A stretch of DNA of 64,000 bases from NCBI RefSeq assembly GCF_027580225.2, contig NC_073359.2, positions 13,075,001-13,139,000 on the forward strand, in the 5' to 3' direction. Shown one piece after another: positions 45,795-58,012 of this stretch. Each line of letters opens with the position of its first letter. Positions within the stretch are counted from its first letter, which is position 1. Made by a program: the position numbers and the translations under genes. Source of the DNA: Misgurnus anguillicaudatus (lineage: Eukaryota; Chordata; Actinopteri; Cypriniformes; Cobitidae). The notes beneath the pieces are model-generated. The model was not told where the DNA came from, did no database searches, and was given only the letters and a program-made list of their open reading frames with translations.

Positions 45795-46274
45795 TCAGAA
45801 TATTTCATCATGGTCACACATACTTAAACCACACGTGTTACCAAAATAATCATATGTCTGCCTTTCAGTGTTCTTGTTCTATCTTAAATTCTTGATTAAG
45901 TAGACATATCCGTATTCCACATACAGTAGATGAGCTATATTTAAAAATATGATACCATTCAATTTCCTATCTATTCATAAGTTACTGTAAAATTCCTGCT
46001 CATTTTAGAACAATGTCCAACATATCTGGTAAAGCAGGAAGAATATAAATATAGTTAACCTTTAAACAAGGTTTTTGTTAAGAGACAGTTTTTATTAGGC
46101 TACAAGTTCCAGTGATAATATATCGGAATACTATTTATAACACTACTGCTCTTATCAAATGTGATGCTTTTAATTTGCTTCGTTTTATAAACTGAATTGA
46201 CATCTAATGTGCAATGATCTGAATGATTTTAACGTACCACTTGGAGGACCTTTGATTATAGTTAATCACTTAGT

Positions 46275-46424
46275 CCCTGCTAAAAAAACCAACTTAAACC
46301 AGTCTCAGTTGAATTGCTGGTCTTGGCTAGTTTAAGATAATCAAGTTGGTCTCCAAATCTGACCTGCACTAAAACCAACAAACCAGACCAGACTGGGAGA
46401 CCAGCTAAGACCAGCAAACCATTG
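46275..46424. repeat. Diverged CCAGC-type foldback
   Basis: CCCTGCTAAAAAAACC start, then AACCAG/TGGTCT units and GACCAGCTAAGACCAGCAAACC. A distant relative of 43630-43853. Confidence 0.5.
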
Positions 46425-46462
46425 ATATTTTCCTGTCCTCTTTGATACTATTATGACATTAA

Positions 46463-46690
46463 AGGGATAGTTTACCCAAAAATGAACATTCTGTCATCAT
46501 TAACTAAACCTCGAGTTGTTCCAAACCTGTATGAGCTTTTTTATTCTGTTGAACAGAAAATATTTTGATAAATGATAAGCGCATAGTTGATGGTACCCAT
46601 TGACTATAAAAGTCTGTGGGTACCGTCAACTGTTTAGTTACCATAAATTATTAAAATATCTTCTTTTGTGTTCAACAAAGGTTGAGAACA
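46463..46690. repeat. Angel-like foldback element, right end decayed
   Basis: TTAA (46459-46462) then AGGGATAGTTTACCC, TTCTGTCATCATTAACTAAA, TTGTTCCAAACCTGTATGAG. A mirror arm starts with TGGGTACCGTCAACTGTTTA and runs to CTTCTTTTGTGTTCAAC. The final arm with the right TTAA is lost. Same family as 25545-25720 and 21870-22030. Confidence 0.7.
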
Positions 46691-46750
46691 ACATCACAGT
46701 AAATAAGAGCTGTAATAGTTTGGTAATGCTGTCGACCTCTACACTCTTAA

Positions 46751-47463
46751 AGGGGGCATTTCACAAGACTTTTCTAAGATGTAAAATAAGTCTTTGGTGT
46801 GTATGTACCATATAGATGTAAGCAATAAGGTACGAGAGGCTGTGCTGTGTCGTGAATAAGTGGCGGCTGAGGGGCGTTGTTAGGCACGAAGCGAAGCGAG
46901 TGCCTGCAACCCCTTCAGCCGTTGCTTATTCACGATGCAGCACTTGCCTCGAGTACCTTATTGCTTTTATAAAACGGTTACCACACAATATTAAAGTAAA
47001 AACAATATTAGTGCAACTTTCATGAAGTTAAATCAATAAAAGCATTCCTTCCGCTAGAAAAAATAGTCCCTGACTGCGAACAACAACATGAAAGCTCAAA
47101 TAAAAACAACAAACTGTTCTCAGACTTTGTCTCATTATATGTTTATGTGTTGCTAAGGGTGTTGCTAAGGGCGCAGTGATATTAAATAGAACCGTTGGGT
47201 GAAGCGGTCATAGCAGTGTTTTATCGTGAATAAAGCACACCTATTGACCAATCAGAATCAAGGATTGGAACTAACCGTTTTATAAAATTTATTATAACAT
47301 GTTAAAATTGACACTTTGTTGGTGTGTGCAAAAATGTGCCGTTTTGGGTGTGTCCTTTAAAATGCAAATGAGCTGATGAAATACAAACATTATTAACCAT
47401 AATGGTGGTTTGTTGAAATTAAAACTCAATTGTGCTGTCAATTATTCTCTCTCTCTCTCTCTC
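46751..47463. mobile_element. TTAA-type element with nested insertion, right end lost
   Basis: TTAA (46747-46750) then AGGGGGCATTTCA, as in the complete copy 47951-48328. After 46817 a nested block intervenes, and the family sequence resumes at about 47288 with TTATAACATGTTAAAATTGACACTTTG and AATGCAAATGAGCTGATG. The copy ends in (CT)n at 47445-47463, where the direct duplication begins. Confidence 0.65.
46818..47287. mobile_element. Nested foldback repeat with TTTTATAAAACGGTTA ends
   Basis: A first hairpin runs from TAAGCAATAAGGTACGAGAGG to CTCGAGTACCTTATTGCTTT (46818-46967), with inner arms GTCGTGAATAAGTGGCGGCTG and its mirror. A second inverted pair is TTTTATAAAACGGTTACC (46966-46983) against AACTAACCGTTTTATAAAA (about 47269-47287). 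No ORF. I recall the sequence as a cyprinid repeat. Confidence 0.65.
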
Positions 47464-47718
47464 GCAAATGCAATTGCGGAAATATTACTGGGGAATATTT
47501 AGTTCTAGGGAACTCTCCCCAGTACTTGTTTCTGTAAATTAATACACGAATGAAGCGGTTCATAACCATTTTATAATCGAAAGAAACATTTTCACAACAA
47601 AAATCATTTTTGTAAAACAGAAAGGTTCTGTGGATGTTAAAGGTTCTTTATGGAACCCTTCAGTCAAAAACGGGTGTCGTAAAGCACCTTTATTTTGGAG
47701 AATGCACGCTTAAGTTTT
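47464..47718. repeat. Direct duplication, copy 1
   Basis: Very similar to 48779-49048 from GCAAATGCAATTGCGGAAAT to ATGCACGCTTAAGTTT. It contains a stem TACTGGGGA (47486-47494) with TCCCCAGTA (47516-47524). Lacks the 27-bp A-rich insertion found in copy 2. The 47719-47946 gap is unassigned AT-rich DNA. Confidence 0.9.
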
Positions 47719-47950
47719 GGCACAATGCAAACTATTTGTGAGGTAAGTGTGTGTTATTTGGCCAAAAGCATGCCATACAAAATGCAAGTGGCAGCCTTTT
47801 TTTTAAAGCATTGTTAATATACAGTTTATACTTACTCTATGGACATAAACGTACACAAGCATATGCAAACATGTTCTTTTCTCAGCCTTGATGATATATA
47901 ACACTACAAGTTGTCGTAATCTCTAATTAAGCCCCCCTTTTTCCCTTTAA

Positions 47951-48328
47951 AGGGGACATTTCAAAATACTTTTTTAAGATGTACAGTAAAATCAATCTTT
48001 GGTGTCTCCAGACTATGTATGTGAAGTTTTAGCTCAAAATACCAGATCATTTATTTGGCATGTTAAAATTGACACTTTGTAGATGTAAGCAAAATGTGCC
48101 ATTTTGGGTGTGTCCTTTTAAATACAAATGAGCTGATCTCTGCACTAAATTGCATTGCCCTTGTATTACCCCTTTCTGACATCACAGGGGGAGCCAAATT
48201 TCAATGACCTATTTTTCACATGCTTGCAGAGAATGGTTTACAAACACTTTTTTACTGGGTTAATCTTTTTCACATTTTCTAGGTTGATAGAAGCACTGGG
48301 GACCCAATTATAGCATGATATGCCCCCT
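47951..48328. mobile_element. TTAA-flanked element, 378 bp
   Basis: TTAA at 47947-47950 and 48329-48332. Ends AGGGGACATTTCA and TGATATGCCCCCT. Relatives: 46751-47463 and, more distantly, 53456-55856. Interior TGTGCCATTTTGGGTGTGTCC is shared by all three. Non-coding. Confidence 0.8.
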
Positions 48329-48778
48329 TTAAATTATACGTCTAACACACAACCACAGAAACAGCAACAACTCCAATCATGGCACTCAACATATCTGGTA
48401 TCTGAGCACTTACGTCATGAAGTTATTGCTCTATCAACAGTAATACTGAGCTTAATTGATTCCTAACGGCACTTTCCTTTACTATTGCAAAGGCATGAAA
48501 GAAGCACACTTACAAATTATTTACATTTCACAAACAGCTGATAAGTTTAGTCTTTAACAACTTATGTTGCTATTTTGCATAGAGTAATGTGTATATCGCC
48601 TTTCTGTTGAGACCATACATGACGATGTAAATGTGCATTATAGGGACAAAAGCTTATTGTTTGGGGCAGATTGCTTTCTGTATCGCCCATCGCATGTGAA
48701 TTTTGCTGCCATTTGTGCTGATTTCAGGCCATCAGTAAGAATGGTACATTACTAAGTACGTCACTTCAGATTGGCAGT

Positions 48779-49048
48779 GCAAATGCAATTGCGGAAATAT
48801 TACTGGGGAATATTTAGTTCTAGGGAACTCTCCCCAGTACTTGTTTCTGTAAATCAATACACGAATGAAGCAGTCCAAAAAAAAACCCCTAGAAAAACTT
48901 TTTTTATAACCATTTTATAATCGAAAGAAACATTTTCACAACAAAAATCATTTTTGTAAAACAGAAAGGTTCTGTGGATGTTAAAGGTTCTTTATGGAAC
49001 CAGTCAGTCAAAAACGGGTGTCGTTTTGGAGAATGCAAGCTTAAGTTT
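48779..49048. repeat. Direct duplication, copy 2
   Basis: Matches 47464-47718 nearly base for base except for an A-rich insertion near 48876-48905 (CCAAAAAAAAACCCC), a short deletion before the end, and single changes. Copies are about 1.3 kb apart. Confidence 0.9.
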
Positions 49049-49800
49049 AGTATTGGGCAATAGCAATAGTGATGCTGGGAGTAGCAAATTAAACTGATCT
49101 ATCAAACAAAGACAGGTCTCTTGAAGTACCAGTTAGAGAAGATTAAAGGTTAAACCATCAGTGACTGGATTTCTATTAAAACAAGCAACACTATTTGTAG
49201 CGCCGTAAAAGCACATGTGTTCCTGGAACCCGAGCTGTGGCCGTTTGAATAAAATAACAGCAGAGATCACTGGAGGAGATATAAAGACATTAAGCGGACT
49301 CATTTTCTCTGAACCCCGCTTGATCTCTTCTGTACTCATTTGCTCTGATCAGACAGGGGTTAAGCCCAAGAAAATTAGACCACACGGCACCAAGAGATTA
49401 GAAGTTCAAGTTGCCATAATACCCCAATGGCAATCAGACAGACGGATCGGGGGGCGACCGGGGGCCGTGACAGTGCAAAGGAAAGTTCCTGGAGGAAACT
49501 CCCTCTTAAATGGACTTAGACAGGGGGATTAGACTTCCCCATCAAGTGTTTCAGGTGTCACTAGTTCCAGCATGAAAGCAAATCCCAGAGCATAAATGAA
49601 AAGGCTATGGCCTATGACTCTTCTCTTGGCTATGTCTTTGTTAACATATTACTAAGAGGAAGAACGGAAAGTATTAAAGCTAAATAGTGTTAAATTAGTA
49701 TAATAGTTTTAAAGCAAAACAAAGAGTGTCACCCATTTGGTTGCAGAATGACTTTACCATGAGGCTTGCACATTTTCTGCCTTCTCTGTATGCGTATATA
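49049..49800. other. No gene seen; GC-richer block 49200-49530
   Basis: The plus strand is open for 105 codons from 49215, with the minus strand partly open as well. No protein family is recognised. Block 49420-49500 is GC-rich (CGGATCGGGGGGCGACCGGG). Confidence 0.35.
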
Positions 49801-49801
49801 C

Positions 49802-51424
49802 CAGGGTTATTATCACGAAAGGGCTATCACGAAAAGTAAAACTATATGCGAAAAAAACATTTTCATTGACTAAAAACAACTCCAACTATAATTGGTACCT
49901 GCAAAACAAACAAAAACTTGTGTTTTCGTATTTTAAATGATGTTGCATCTGCAATTAAACGTGGAGCCACCCGTGTTACCGAATCATAAATAAGCAGATG
50001 TTGCTGAAAACTGAAACTATTTGTGAAAAAAAAAATTTCATCGACTGAAAAAAACTGCAACTATAATTGGTACCTGCAAAACGAACGAAAACGGGAGCCA
50101 CCCGTGTTACCGAATCATAAATAAGCAGATGTTGCTGGATCATTAATGACCAGTAGGTGGCAAATTCATGTCTATTACAACTCCTGACCTGGCTTTCCCG
50201 AAAGCAACTAAGTTCTGTCATAGTTCTGTCACAGTTCACAGTGATGGCAAAGGTACAATAGGTAGAAAAAAAGTGTAGTATGGGATTGTTTGAATACGAT
50301 TTTGCTTCAAATAACAGCAAGTGCATTGTGATAAGAAGTGATGTTAGCATAAACAGCGTGAGCTCACTTCCCATAGAAAACCATTCCAAAAAGATTTCTG
50401 CCATTGCCATAAATGCGTTGTGTGTGATCCACCCCTTATTCTCTTTTTGTCTTTATCTATAAACATTTGGCAAGGTGTATGTAATATTTTGACCACCACT
50501 GTGAGTAGATTAATTTACAATGATATTAAGCTATTGACTAAAACAATACTAAAACTAAATGAAAACTAAAATGATTTTTGAAAATTTTAAATGAAGTCAA
50601 AAATATTTAAGCACCACTTAAAGGAACTAATGCCGAGTTCAGACTGTATGATTTTCAAACTAGTCGGGTCACCTGTGGTTTCACACTGCGTGATTATCTG
50701 GGGAAGCGTTCAGTCGCTGCTGTTTCAGACTGCATGATGGATTGGCGACAGGGATTTTCATACTGCATGACTTTACCGTAAGAAGAATCGCCGATAACTT
50801 TTTCCCGGGCTGCAAACTACGTCTCACAACCAAATGCACGCGAGAAGTGACGCGAAGGAAACAGCGCGAGGTCACGCGTGCAAGACCGGAGTTCTCACGT
50901 GAGACTGGGATTATTATTAATAATGGTCACCCGCAAGAAGTTTACCATACAAATTGCATGTGCGCTCATTTGCAGCAGAAAGAAGAAGAAATAAAAATTA
51001 TGAATGAGGAAATGTTTGGAGAGACTCCTCCCCGAACTTCCAGCTGTCCTGTATGTTGCTCTCTCATTGGATGTAGGTCATCGCCGATGTTATTGTCAGT
51101 CAAAACACATTTCACACGGCATGATTTTGAATCGCCGACCGGTCCAGATATTTAGCATGCCAAATATCTCGCGGGTGTCGGCGACTCGTCGGCGATCCTC
51201 TCAGAACGCGTCTTTTATAATTCACACTGTGTGATTGTCACTCGCGTGCACGAGCATCGATTTGCCTGTGATTTCGGCCATTTGTCTGCGATTTCTCAAA
51301 ACCTGTCGGCGAGTCAAAATCAGGGCTAAAATCGTGCAGTCTGAACTCGGCATAAGACTAAACTTAAACAAAAAATCTAGTAAAAATAAAAATGATAATT
51401 TTTTAAAATGATAATAACCCTTGT
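49802..51424. mobile_element. hAT-like element with CAGGGTTATTAT ends, containing a second element
   Basis: The left CCAGGGTTATTATCACGAAA is answered at the right by ATGATAATAACCCTTG (51409-51424). Near both ends are ACTAAAA/GAAAACTAAAATGA-type subterminal repeats. No clean 8-bp TSD. Block 49850-50130 contains a tandem duplication (TATAATTGGTACCTGCAAAAC, GAGCCACCCGTGTTACCGAA, TAAATAAGCAGATGTTGCTG in both). The 50631-51352 segment is a later insertion. Confidence 0.55.
50631..51352. mobile_element. PIF/Harbinger-type non-autonomous element, 722 bp
   Basis: The ends TGCCGAGTTCAGACTG and CAGTCTGAACTCGGCA are exact inverted repeats over 16 bp, continued by an ATGATTTT/AAAATCGT pair. TAA flanks both sides (50628-50630, 51353-51355), the 3-bp TSD expected of PIF/Harbinger. 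Internal CGGCGAGTC/GACTCGTCGGCGATC repeats occur. Frames of 137 and 76 codons inside have no transposase or Myb motif. Confidence 0.8.
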
Positions 51425-51784
51425 ATTTTCATTTTATACATAAAATACTGTTCAGAGTTCACATAAGTAAATGAGATGTGTTGGTGGAAGAATTTGTTAT
51501 TTTGAATATTATTACTTAAAGGGCGTTTTGCAGGTAAAATTTTTCAACGAATTTGTGCAATTTGCTTGTTGATAATAAACATTTAAACTGTTATCCATTG
51601 TATTTTATGTTGTTGGGTATCACAAAACCCGAAAAAGTATGAAAAAGTACAGTGGTTTGCAATGATTCTCCTTTCCCCCACAACGCACTGTATGACGTCA
51701 CGCTGGGGAGAGAATTTACCAAAGCCGCCTTGAGAGCATTGAGAATGACTATAGAAAGACGAGTAAAGTACAGTTCTGATAGCG

Positions 51785-51921
51785 CAGATAATAGATAAAT
51801 ACATAGATAGACAGACAGACAGATAGATAGATAGACAGACAGATAGACAGACAGATAGATAGACAGATAGATAGATAGACAGATAGATAGATAGACAGAT
51901 AGATAGACAGACAGATGGATA
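51785..51921. repeat. (GATA/GACA)n microsatellite
   Basis: Interspersed GATA and GACA tetranucleotides, about 137 bp. Confidence 0.97.
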
Positions 51922-51929
51922 GGCTAGTA

Positions 51930-53450
51930 TAGAGAGATAGGCAGACAGCCAGATAGCATAACGTTAGCATATCTTCGTGTAGAAAGTAAACAAACAATTA
52001 ACATACTAGTGCATGCTGGCTTGAGGGGGTCCATGATCCTGCCTGAAATGGGTGTAACTTTATGCGATCTTCAGCACAAACGGTTTTGGCAGCATGTCTC
52101 TAATCCTGGAAGGTGAGTGAAGCACGTCACGTCTGTTCGCGGGGACCAGCGACCCAAACGCACTCACTTTCTTACAGCCAGTAGCGGAATGGCTATCGGG
52201 AGAGTCGGGACTTTCCCGGGCCGATCTGATAATAGTTATACATTTCGAGTTATATTAGCAACACCGTCTGGCGGCGTGATGTGCGGCCGATTCCCGCAGC
52301 CCGCTGGTCAAACTGTGCAGCCTCTGCTCAACAAAGTATATAAAAGTGCTCAACCTGTTCGGCAGGTCCAAACATGTACAGGATTTATAAAAATACGGTG
52401 ATCAATGAGCGGTTCCTCCTCAAATGGCATAGCCTGTCGTGATGTAAAAAGCCGCCGAACGCCTGTTTATTACAGTACAGTATGTATGCGGTCGGATCCG
52501 AGTATGCTGCAGCTGCTGACTGCTGCTGCATATAAAATGATTGTGTGATTCGTTATAATCGCATAAACAATATAACAAAGCATCCTTTTATTTCACAAAA
52601 CAATATATTTGAGATATTATTTGATAGACTAGTAAGTGTGGATTAAGGATGTTTAAAAATCTCTAGCCTGGTGGTCAGGACATGAATGGATCAAATCAGC
52701 AGATTTGCGAAGTTTTATTTATCTCCACATATATCATAAATAATAATTAGCAAGGTAACTTTGCAGTATAACACATTATATATTTCCTACGATGTATATA
52801 TGATTTCCAAATTATATACGTAAGTATTAAACAGCAATAAATGTCTCATCTATCTCTATGGCTCTGGCTGAGTCTTTCTTCACTTCTACCCAACGTGACG
52901 TCATCGTAGAATTGCGTTAAAAAAACCGTTAATACCAAAAACGTAAAAAAAGTGGTGTTTAAGACCATTTTTGAGACATTTTAAAAATTATACACATATC
53001 TTGAGTGATTTATGTACCCATTAATCGACAGTGGTGGTTAACCTGCAACACGCACTTTAATTACTAAATTACAATTAGTAGTACTGACACTAACATCCCT
53101 CAAAAGAGCATTTCTTACCTGTGTACCACAGTAATACAAGGCCTCTTTTGTTGTTATAAAATATTTATATTTGATACAGCGTAATAAATATTTCAGCTCT
53201 AAAATAACTAGTAAGATCAGTTTTATTGTAACTTATACCAGGGGTTTGTTGAATGCTGTATTCAGATTTTTGTCCTAATCTTTATTCATGCAGATATTTT
53301 AAAGTTGCACATTTTGTAAAAAAGCTGTATACAGCTGTTGATATATTTAAAATGTTACATTTCTGTACACATAACAAAAGTAATAAAACTGCTGTGCTCC
53401 ACAATCCTGTAGAAGAACAATTATTGCCCAAATGGTTCTATAAAGAACCT
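51930..53450. other. No gene assigned; GC-richer block 52090-52400
   Basis: The plus strand is open for 94 codons from 52117, but I cannot assign a family. Motifs such as AATGGCTATCGGGAGAGTCG look like a dispersed repeat that I have met in fish sequence, though unnamed here. 52560-53450 is AT-rich. Confidence 0.35.
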
Positions 53451-53455
53451 TTTAA

Positions 53456-55856
53456 AGGGGTCATATTATGAGATTTTTTAAGATCTACATTATGTCTTTT
53501 GTGTCCCCAGAGTGCGTATGTGAAGTTTAAGCTCAAAAAATACCCCACAGATAATTTGTTATAGCATTATGGGCGGAGCGTGTGTAAGGCTGGGGAAGGC
53601 TTAGCCTTCCCATAGCGCGGACTCAGTGATAAGTGATTAAGATTTGAATCGCTGTAGATTTTTTCCACGCATATCACTATCTAAAAGGCAGGTGTTTCTG
53701 CTGCTTTTACATGAAAATACTGCTCAGTTCTGCTCAAAAGAGTTTTCCTGTCCCAAACTCCAAACAGCGTCCATTTCTCTAACAGAAGGCTGCATCCTCC
53801 GAAGTTCGCATATGCAGACTGCATACATCACCAAGCCTGGTTTATTTAAGTTAACTGAGCATTGCATTAGCAAGTCATAAGCATATTACAACAATTTATG
53901 ATTAATTAAGTATAATAGTAAACTTTATAATTGATAATATTCTGAAATAATACAATGCACAGTCTACAAATGCGAGGATGCAGCCCTCCGTTTGAAAAAT
54001 GACCAATGAGAAATCCTGGCCGGCTTCAGCAACGGAGCAGCTGTGGGAATATTGTGCGCAAGCACAAAAATGAAGTTGTTTTATTTTTTTACATTATTAC
54101 TAGGGATGCACCGATAGGACTTTTTTTTGGCCGATACCGATTTAAACAGACAACTTCTGGCCGATACCGATATTGAACACTTGTATACAGTACTGTACAG
54201 TTGGTCTATTAGCTAGTTTATTTCTGCATCAAATTATTTTTACTGAGCATGGATTGGATCTCATTAACATTCAACTGACCAATATAATAAGAGAGGCACA
54301 AATTAAGCTAAAACAAATATAATAAGACAACATGACCACCTTTAAAGGTGTTTTTTTTTATATTCATATTATGGATTTCTTTAATAAACATAAATAATGC
54401 CAGTGCTATTGCTTTAAACAGAGTATAAATACTTATTTTCCCCCACTAAAGTGCAGTCTGTTTCTTTTATTGTCCAAGACATTTGAGTATCGGCCTTTCT
54501 CGTGCTATTGCCGATAATCCGATGGTTTCAAATTCATCAAAAATCGGCAGATACATTGGTGCATCACTAATTATTACATAGAAAAATGCTATACAATAAA
54601 CAAATGGCATCGTTTTTAAATCTAAATGTGATAATGTTAATTAAAAATGTATTCATATTAAATCTTATTAAATTAAAATTTTTATGACATATATCTGCGC
54701 TTAAAAAAACGTGGGGTAATGGGCGTAGGTTAATATTAGCTTTTGCAGGCAGCTAACATTTTAAGCATTCACAAACATATGGACCTACGCACATTTTTCT
54801 AGACCAAGAAGTCATGTTTTATGGATCAGAACAACAACAACGTGTCAAATTCGAGTTTGCAGTCGACATAACAACAGCATTAAACTTTGAAGACATCATT
54901 AACACATGATACAAGGTCCAAACGCAGGATTTTGCTTCATTAGGTAAGGCACTGTTCTATTTATTATTATTGGCTGTCATGCCAAATCACCCACACTATG
55001 CCTGCTTTATTTTAAAATTAACATTACTTTCTGAACATATAGCTTTTTTAAATAAATGTATGGGGAGCGTTTATGCTTGGAGTTGTAGGTTGTTGCTATT
55101 TCAGGTGGCACCTTGGAGGTTTTGGGGAAAAAATGGTTCTGCATTTTAAGTTTGGTTCTAGGGACAGACCGCATGTTTACATCTTAAATGTGAAACCACT
55201 CGTGATTTGTTTTTAAAGCGCAACACAAAATGCGAGGGAGGATGCCTAAAAAACCTGCAAGGCATGCTCCACCTCCGGGCCTTTTTGACGGGTCCACTGT
55301 TTGGCGTTTAAAGAGTGGCGCTGCAAAAGGCTAGCACCAATCACGTTAATCTAGCTCGTGTTTATAAAAAAAACAATTACATTTAATGCAAAGTGGAATT
55401 AAAACTGTATGTATCCCCCTTAGCCTTACCCTGGAGTTGATTCACCCTCCGCCTATGTATAGCATGTTTAAATTGCCAATTTGTATGTGTGAGCAAAATG
55501 TGCCATTTTTGGGTGTGGCCATTAAAATGCAAATGAGCTGATGAAATGCAAACACTGATCGTCATGATGGTGGTTTGTTGAAATTGAACCTTAACTGTGC
55601 TGTCAATTATTTTTTTCCCTCTCTTTCTCTCTGCACTAAATAGCAGTGCCGTGGTTGGATAGTGCAGATTAAGGGGCAATATGATTGTAATAAGATTTGC
55701 TACCTATGTCGCAAAACAGATGAAATCTGAATGACCTAATTTGCCACATGCTTACAGAGAATGGTTTACCAAAACAAAGTCACTAGGTTCTTCTTTTTGC
55801 ACTTGGGACCCAGTTTTAGGACTTAAACATGGAAAAGGCCAGAGTTTATGACCCCT
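53456..55856. mobile_element. TTAA-flanked composite element, 2.4 kb
   Basis: TTAA at 53452-53455 and 55857-55860. Ends AGGGGTCATATTATGAGA and CAGAGTTTATGACCCCT. Left sequence (TTAAGATCTACATTATG, GTCCCCAGAGTGCG) and right sequence (AAAATGTGCCATTTTTGGG, GCTGATGAAATGCAAAC) belong to the family of 47951-48328. Inside are a foldback piece around 53790-54040 (GGCTGCATCCTCCGAAG with mirror GAGGATGCAGCCCTCCG) and a complete hAT at 54101-54569. Confidence 0.7.
54101..54569. mobile_element. Non-autonomous hAT element, 469 bp, perfect TSD
   Basis: Ends TAGGGATGCACCGATAGG and TGGTGCATCACTA. The 8-mer ATTATTAC flanks both sides exactly (54093-54100, 54570-54577). GGCCGATACCGAT is repeated near the left end and ATCGGC motifs near the right. 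No transposase. Confidence 0.92.
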
Positions 55857-55860
55857 TTAA

Positions 55861-56880
55861 CATACAAACAATTTTTCTGTTTGAAAAAATGTTCTTGAGA
55901 TGATAATAATAATAAAAAATATTCAAATAACTCATAAATATGTATAATCAAAATATAAACACTATGTTTTGGTACAGATACAAACATTTCTTTGTTATTA
56001 GGGTAAGCGTGGGTTCATGCAGGCGGCGAGCCGATGTTTTGTAACCATTGCACACAAGAGCAGGGAAACGGCATGAGAAAAGCTAAAGAATAGAAGGTAA
56101 AAGCCTTTAAATTAATGATCGATGAGGCCGTTTTCTTTTACTTCAAAGCGCTCCACAAGTACTTGAAGCACTGCTATAGTTTCCCCATTTTACCCCAAGC
56201 GTCCCTCAGCAGCACGTGACCTGACCTTGTCGTCAACAGAGCCCACCGGGCGGTCTACCCCTGCTGATGTCATCAAAAGAGCCCAACAATGGCACTTTTA
56301 CTCAATCTGGGCTGACTTTTCAATAGGCAGCTTTTCCCTATTCTTTCCATGGTTTTGCCATCTGATTTTATTAGTTCCTATACCCTATTAGGTTTCCAGT
56401 GGAGGTCCAGGTCTTGAACAACCATAGACTTCTGAGGAAGAGGGAAGGAAAAAGACTGGAAAAAAATCGCTGTGAAGTTTTCAGGAACGTGTCAGGAATT
56501 TCTATAGCTCATCATTGCAGAGGTCATTCTGCCTAGACTTCAACCCCATGGTGTTTGGCACTTGTTTTGTAACTCTGTTGAATAATGTAGCACATTGGGG
56601 TGCGCTAATGTAATCTGGCCAAACTCTTTTTGCTTATTGTGTTTCTCCCTTTGAGATCCCTAAACAGGTGCGGGAAAGTCACAATGTAGTAGTTGAACAC
56701 TACTTACTACTTAATAAAGTAAATGTGTAAAATGATAAAGACAAACATTACCAGCTTCAAATGAATAAGAAATTAAACATATGATCATGCATTTTTCTTT
56801 CTATATTCGATGATACTATCACACGTCAATAATCGGATTGACTGTCTTTATAATAGAACTTTGAAAATGTTACATACGAA
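55861..56880. other. No gene seen
   Basis: Mixed-composition DNA without recognised repeats or protein motifs. Confidence 0.4.
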
Positions 56881-57160
56881 GTGAATAAAATACCACATTT
56901 GTCAGATAGTACAGTAAGAAAATATAAGATTTTAAGTTTTGATCATTGTGTCTTTTTTCACTATGTAAAATCTGTCTTCAAATGTTTAAATGGTCTTGCC
57001 CCTAAGCCTTTATGTACATTTTTTGAGAGATTGCAGGGGTGCGGCAGATCTACTAGAGCAGCTTCTGTTGGAAAGTGTAAATGCAAGTCATTGTCACAAC
57101 ACCCTGGCTGCACTATGCCAATTTTGGTGACAACACCATCTGTTGGTCAAAAGTTATAGG
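56881..57160 (+). pseudogene. 3' fragment of a LINE-type ORF2
   Basis: The plus frame reads FFHYVKSVFKCLNGLAPKPL and FFERLQGCGRSTRAASVGKC. From memory, VFKCLNGLAPKPL and the CGRSTRAAS motif stand near the C-terminus of a fish non-LTR retrotransposon protein, after the RT. The frame is lost shortly after. No RT domain is in the window next to it, so it is a 5'-truncated relic. Confidence 0.5.
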
Positions 57161-58012
57161 GTGGTCATGCAATTTTTTGACAAAAAATGTCTCTTTTCAA
57201 AAAACTGACATATTTTAATCACAGATTCATGCTTACATGAATACATAATGAAAACAAAATGCATTTTTGTTTAAAACATACAGTAGCTGTAAAAAGCCAA
57301 CAGATGACAACAGCACAGCAAACCTAGAGGCAATTGAACAAAGCAGAATTCAGTCTAGTTATATGGCTAATATTCCCTAAACACAATGCATTTGTGATTT
57401 TTGCAACCTAAGACAACATTTGGGTGCTAAGCTGAAATTTTTACCTCCATATATTTGGACCAAAGAATCTTGGCTTGTCATAAGTCACCCCTAAAAATTG
57501 GAGATTGTATAAATTCCTCCTGCTTTTAATATACGTGTATGTATTTCAGTTGTGTGGATTTTATAGGGCCTGACAGTACTGGTGGTGTGTGGTCAAGAGC
57601 TATACCCAAAACATACTGCGGTTGGATGCGTTATACTGAAAATCCAACATGTTCTCAGTCCCAACTCGTCCCATATTGACGTTTGGTCAGTGCCCCATCA
57701 GCATCACTTTACTCACAGGGTACCCCTCTAGTGTTGACAGTTTGAAATGCAAACTTTTGAAAATGGTTTTCAAAGTATTTTTTTTAATTACACCATTATT
57801 GTTTACATGTAAACAACAAAAAAACTAATCTTTGAAAATGTGACATCATAGTTATATAATAACAGTGTACTAATAAAAGTGAATAAAGAGTTTATTTCCA
57901 TATTTCAAATGTATTGTAAACATTACAAATTCAATTACAAATCAAAGCATTAACATAATTTAAAAGTTAAGTCTTGTTTTTTTAAAGGGAAGCAGATAAA
58001 ATGAATATTAAG

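Noticed and set aside
51785..51921. CRISPR-like direct repeat array
   Set aside because: Units are contiguous tetranucleotides without spacers: a simple microsatellite in eukaryotic DNA.
51749..51997. Minus-strand frame rich in Ser, Ile, Tyr and Leu
   Set aside because: It is the translation of the GATA/GACA microsatellite.
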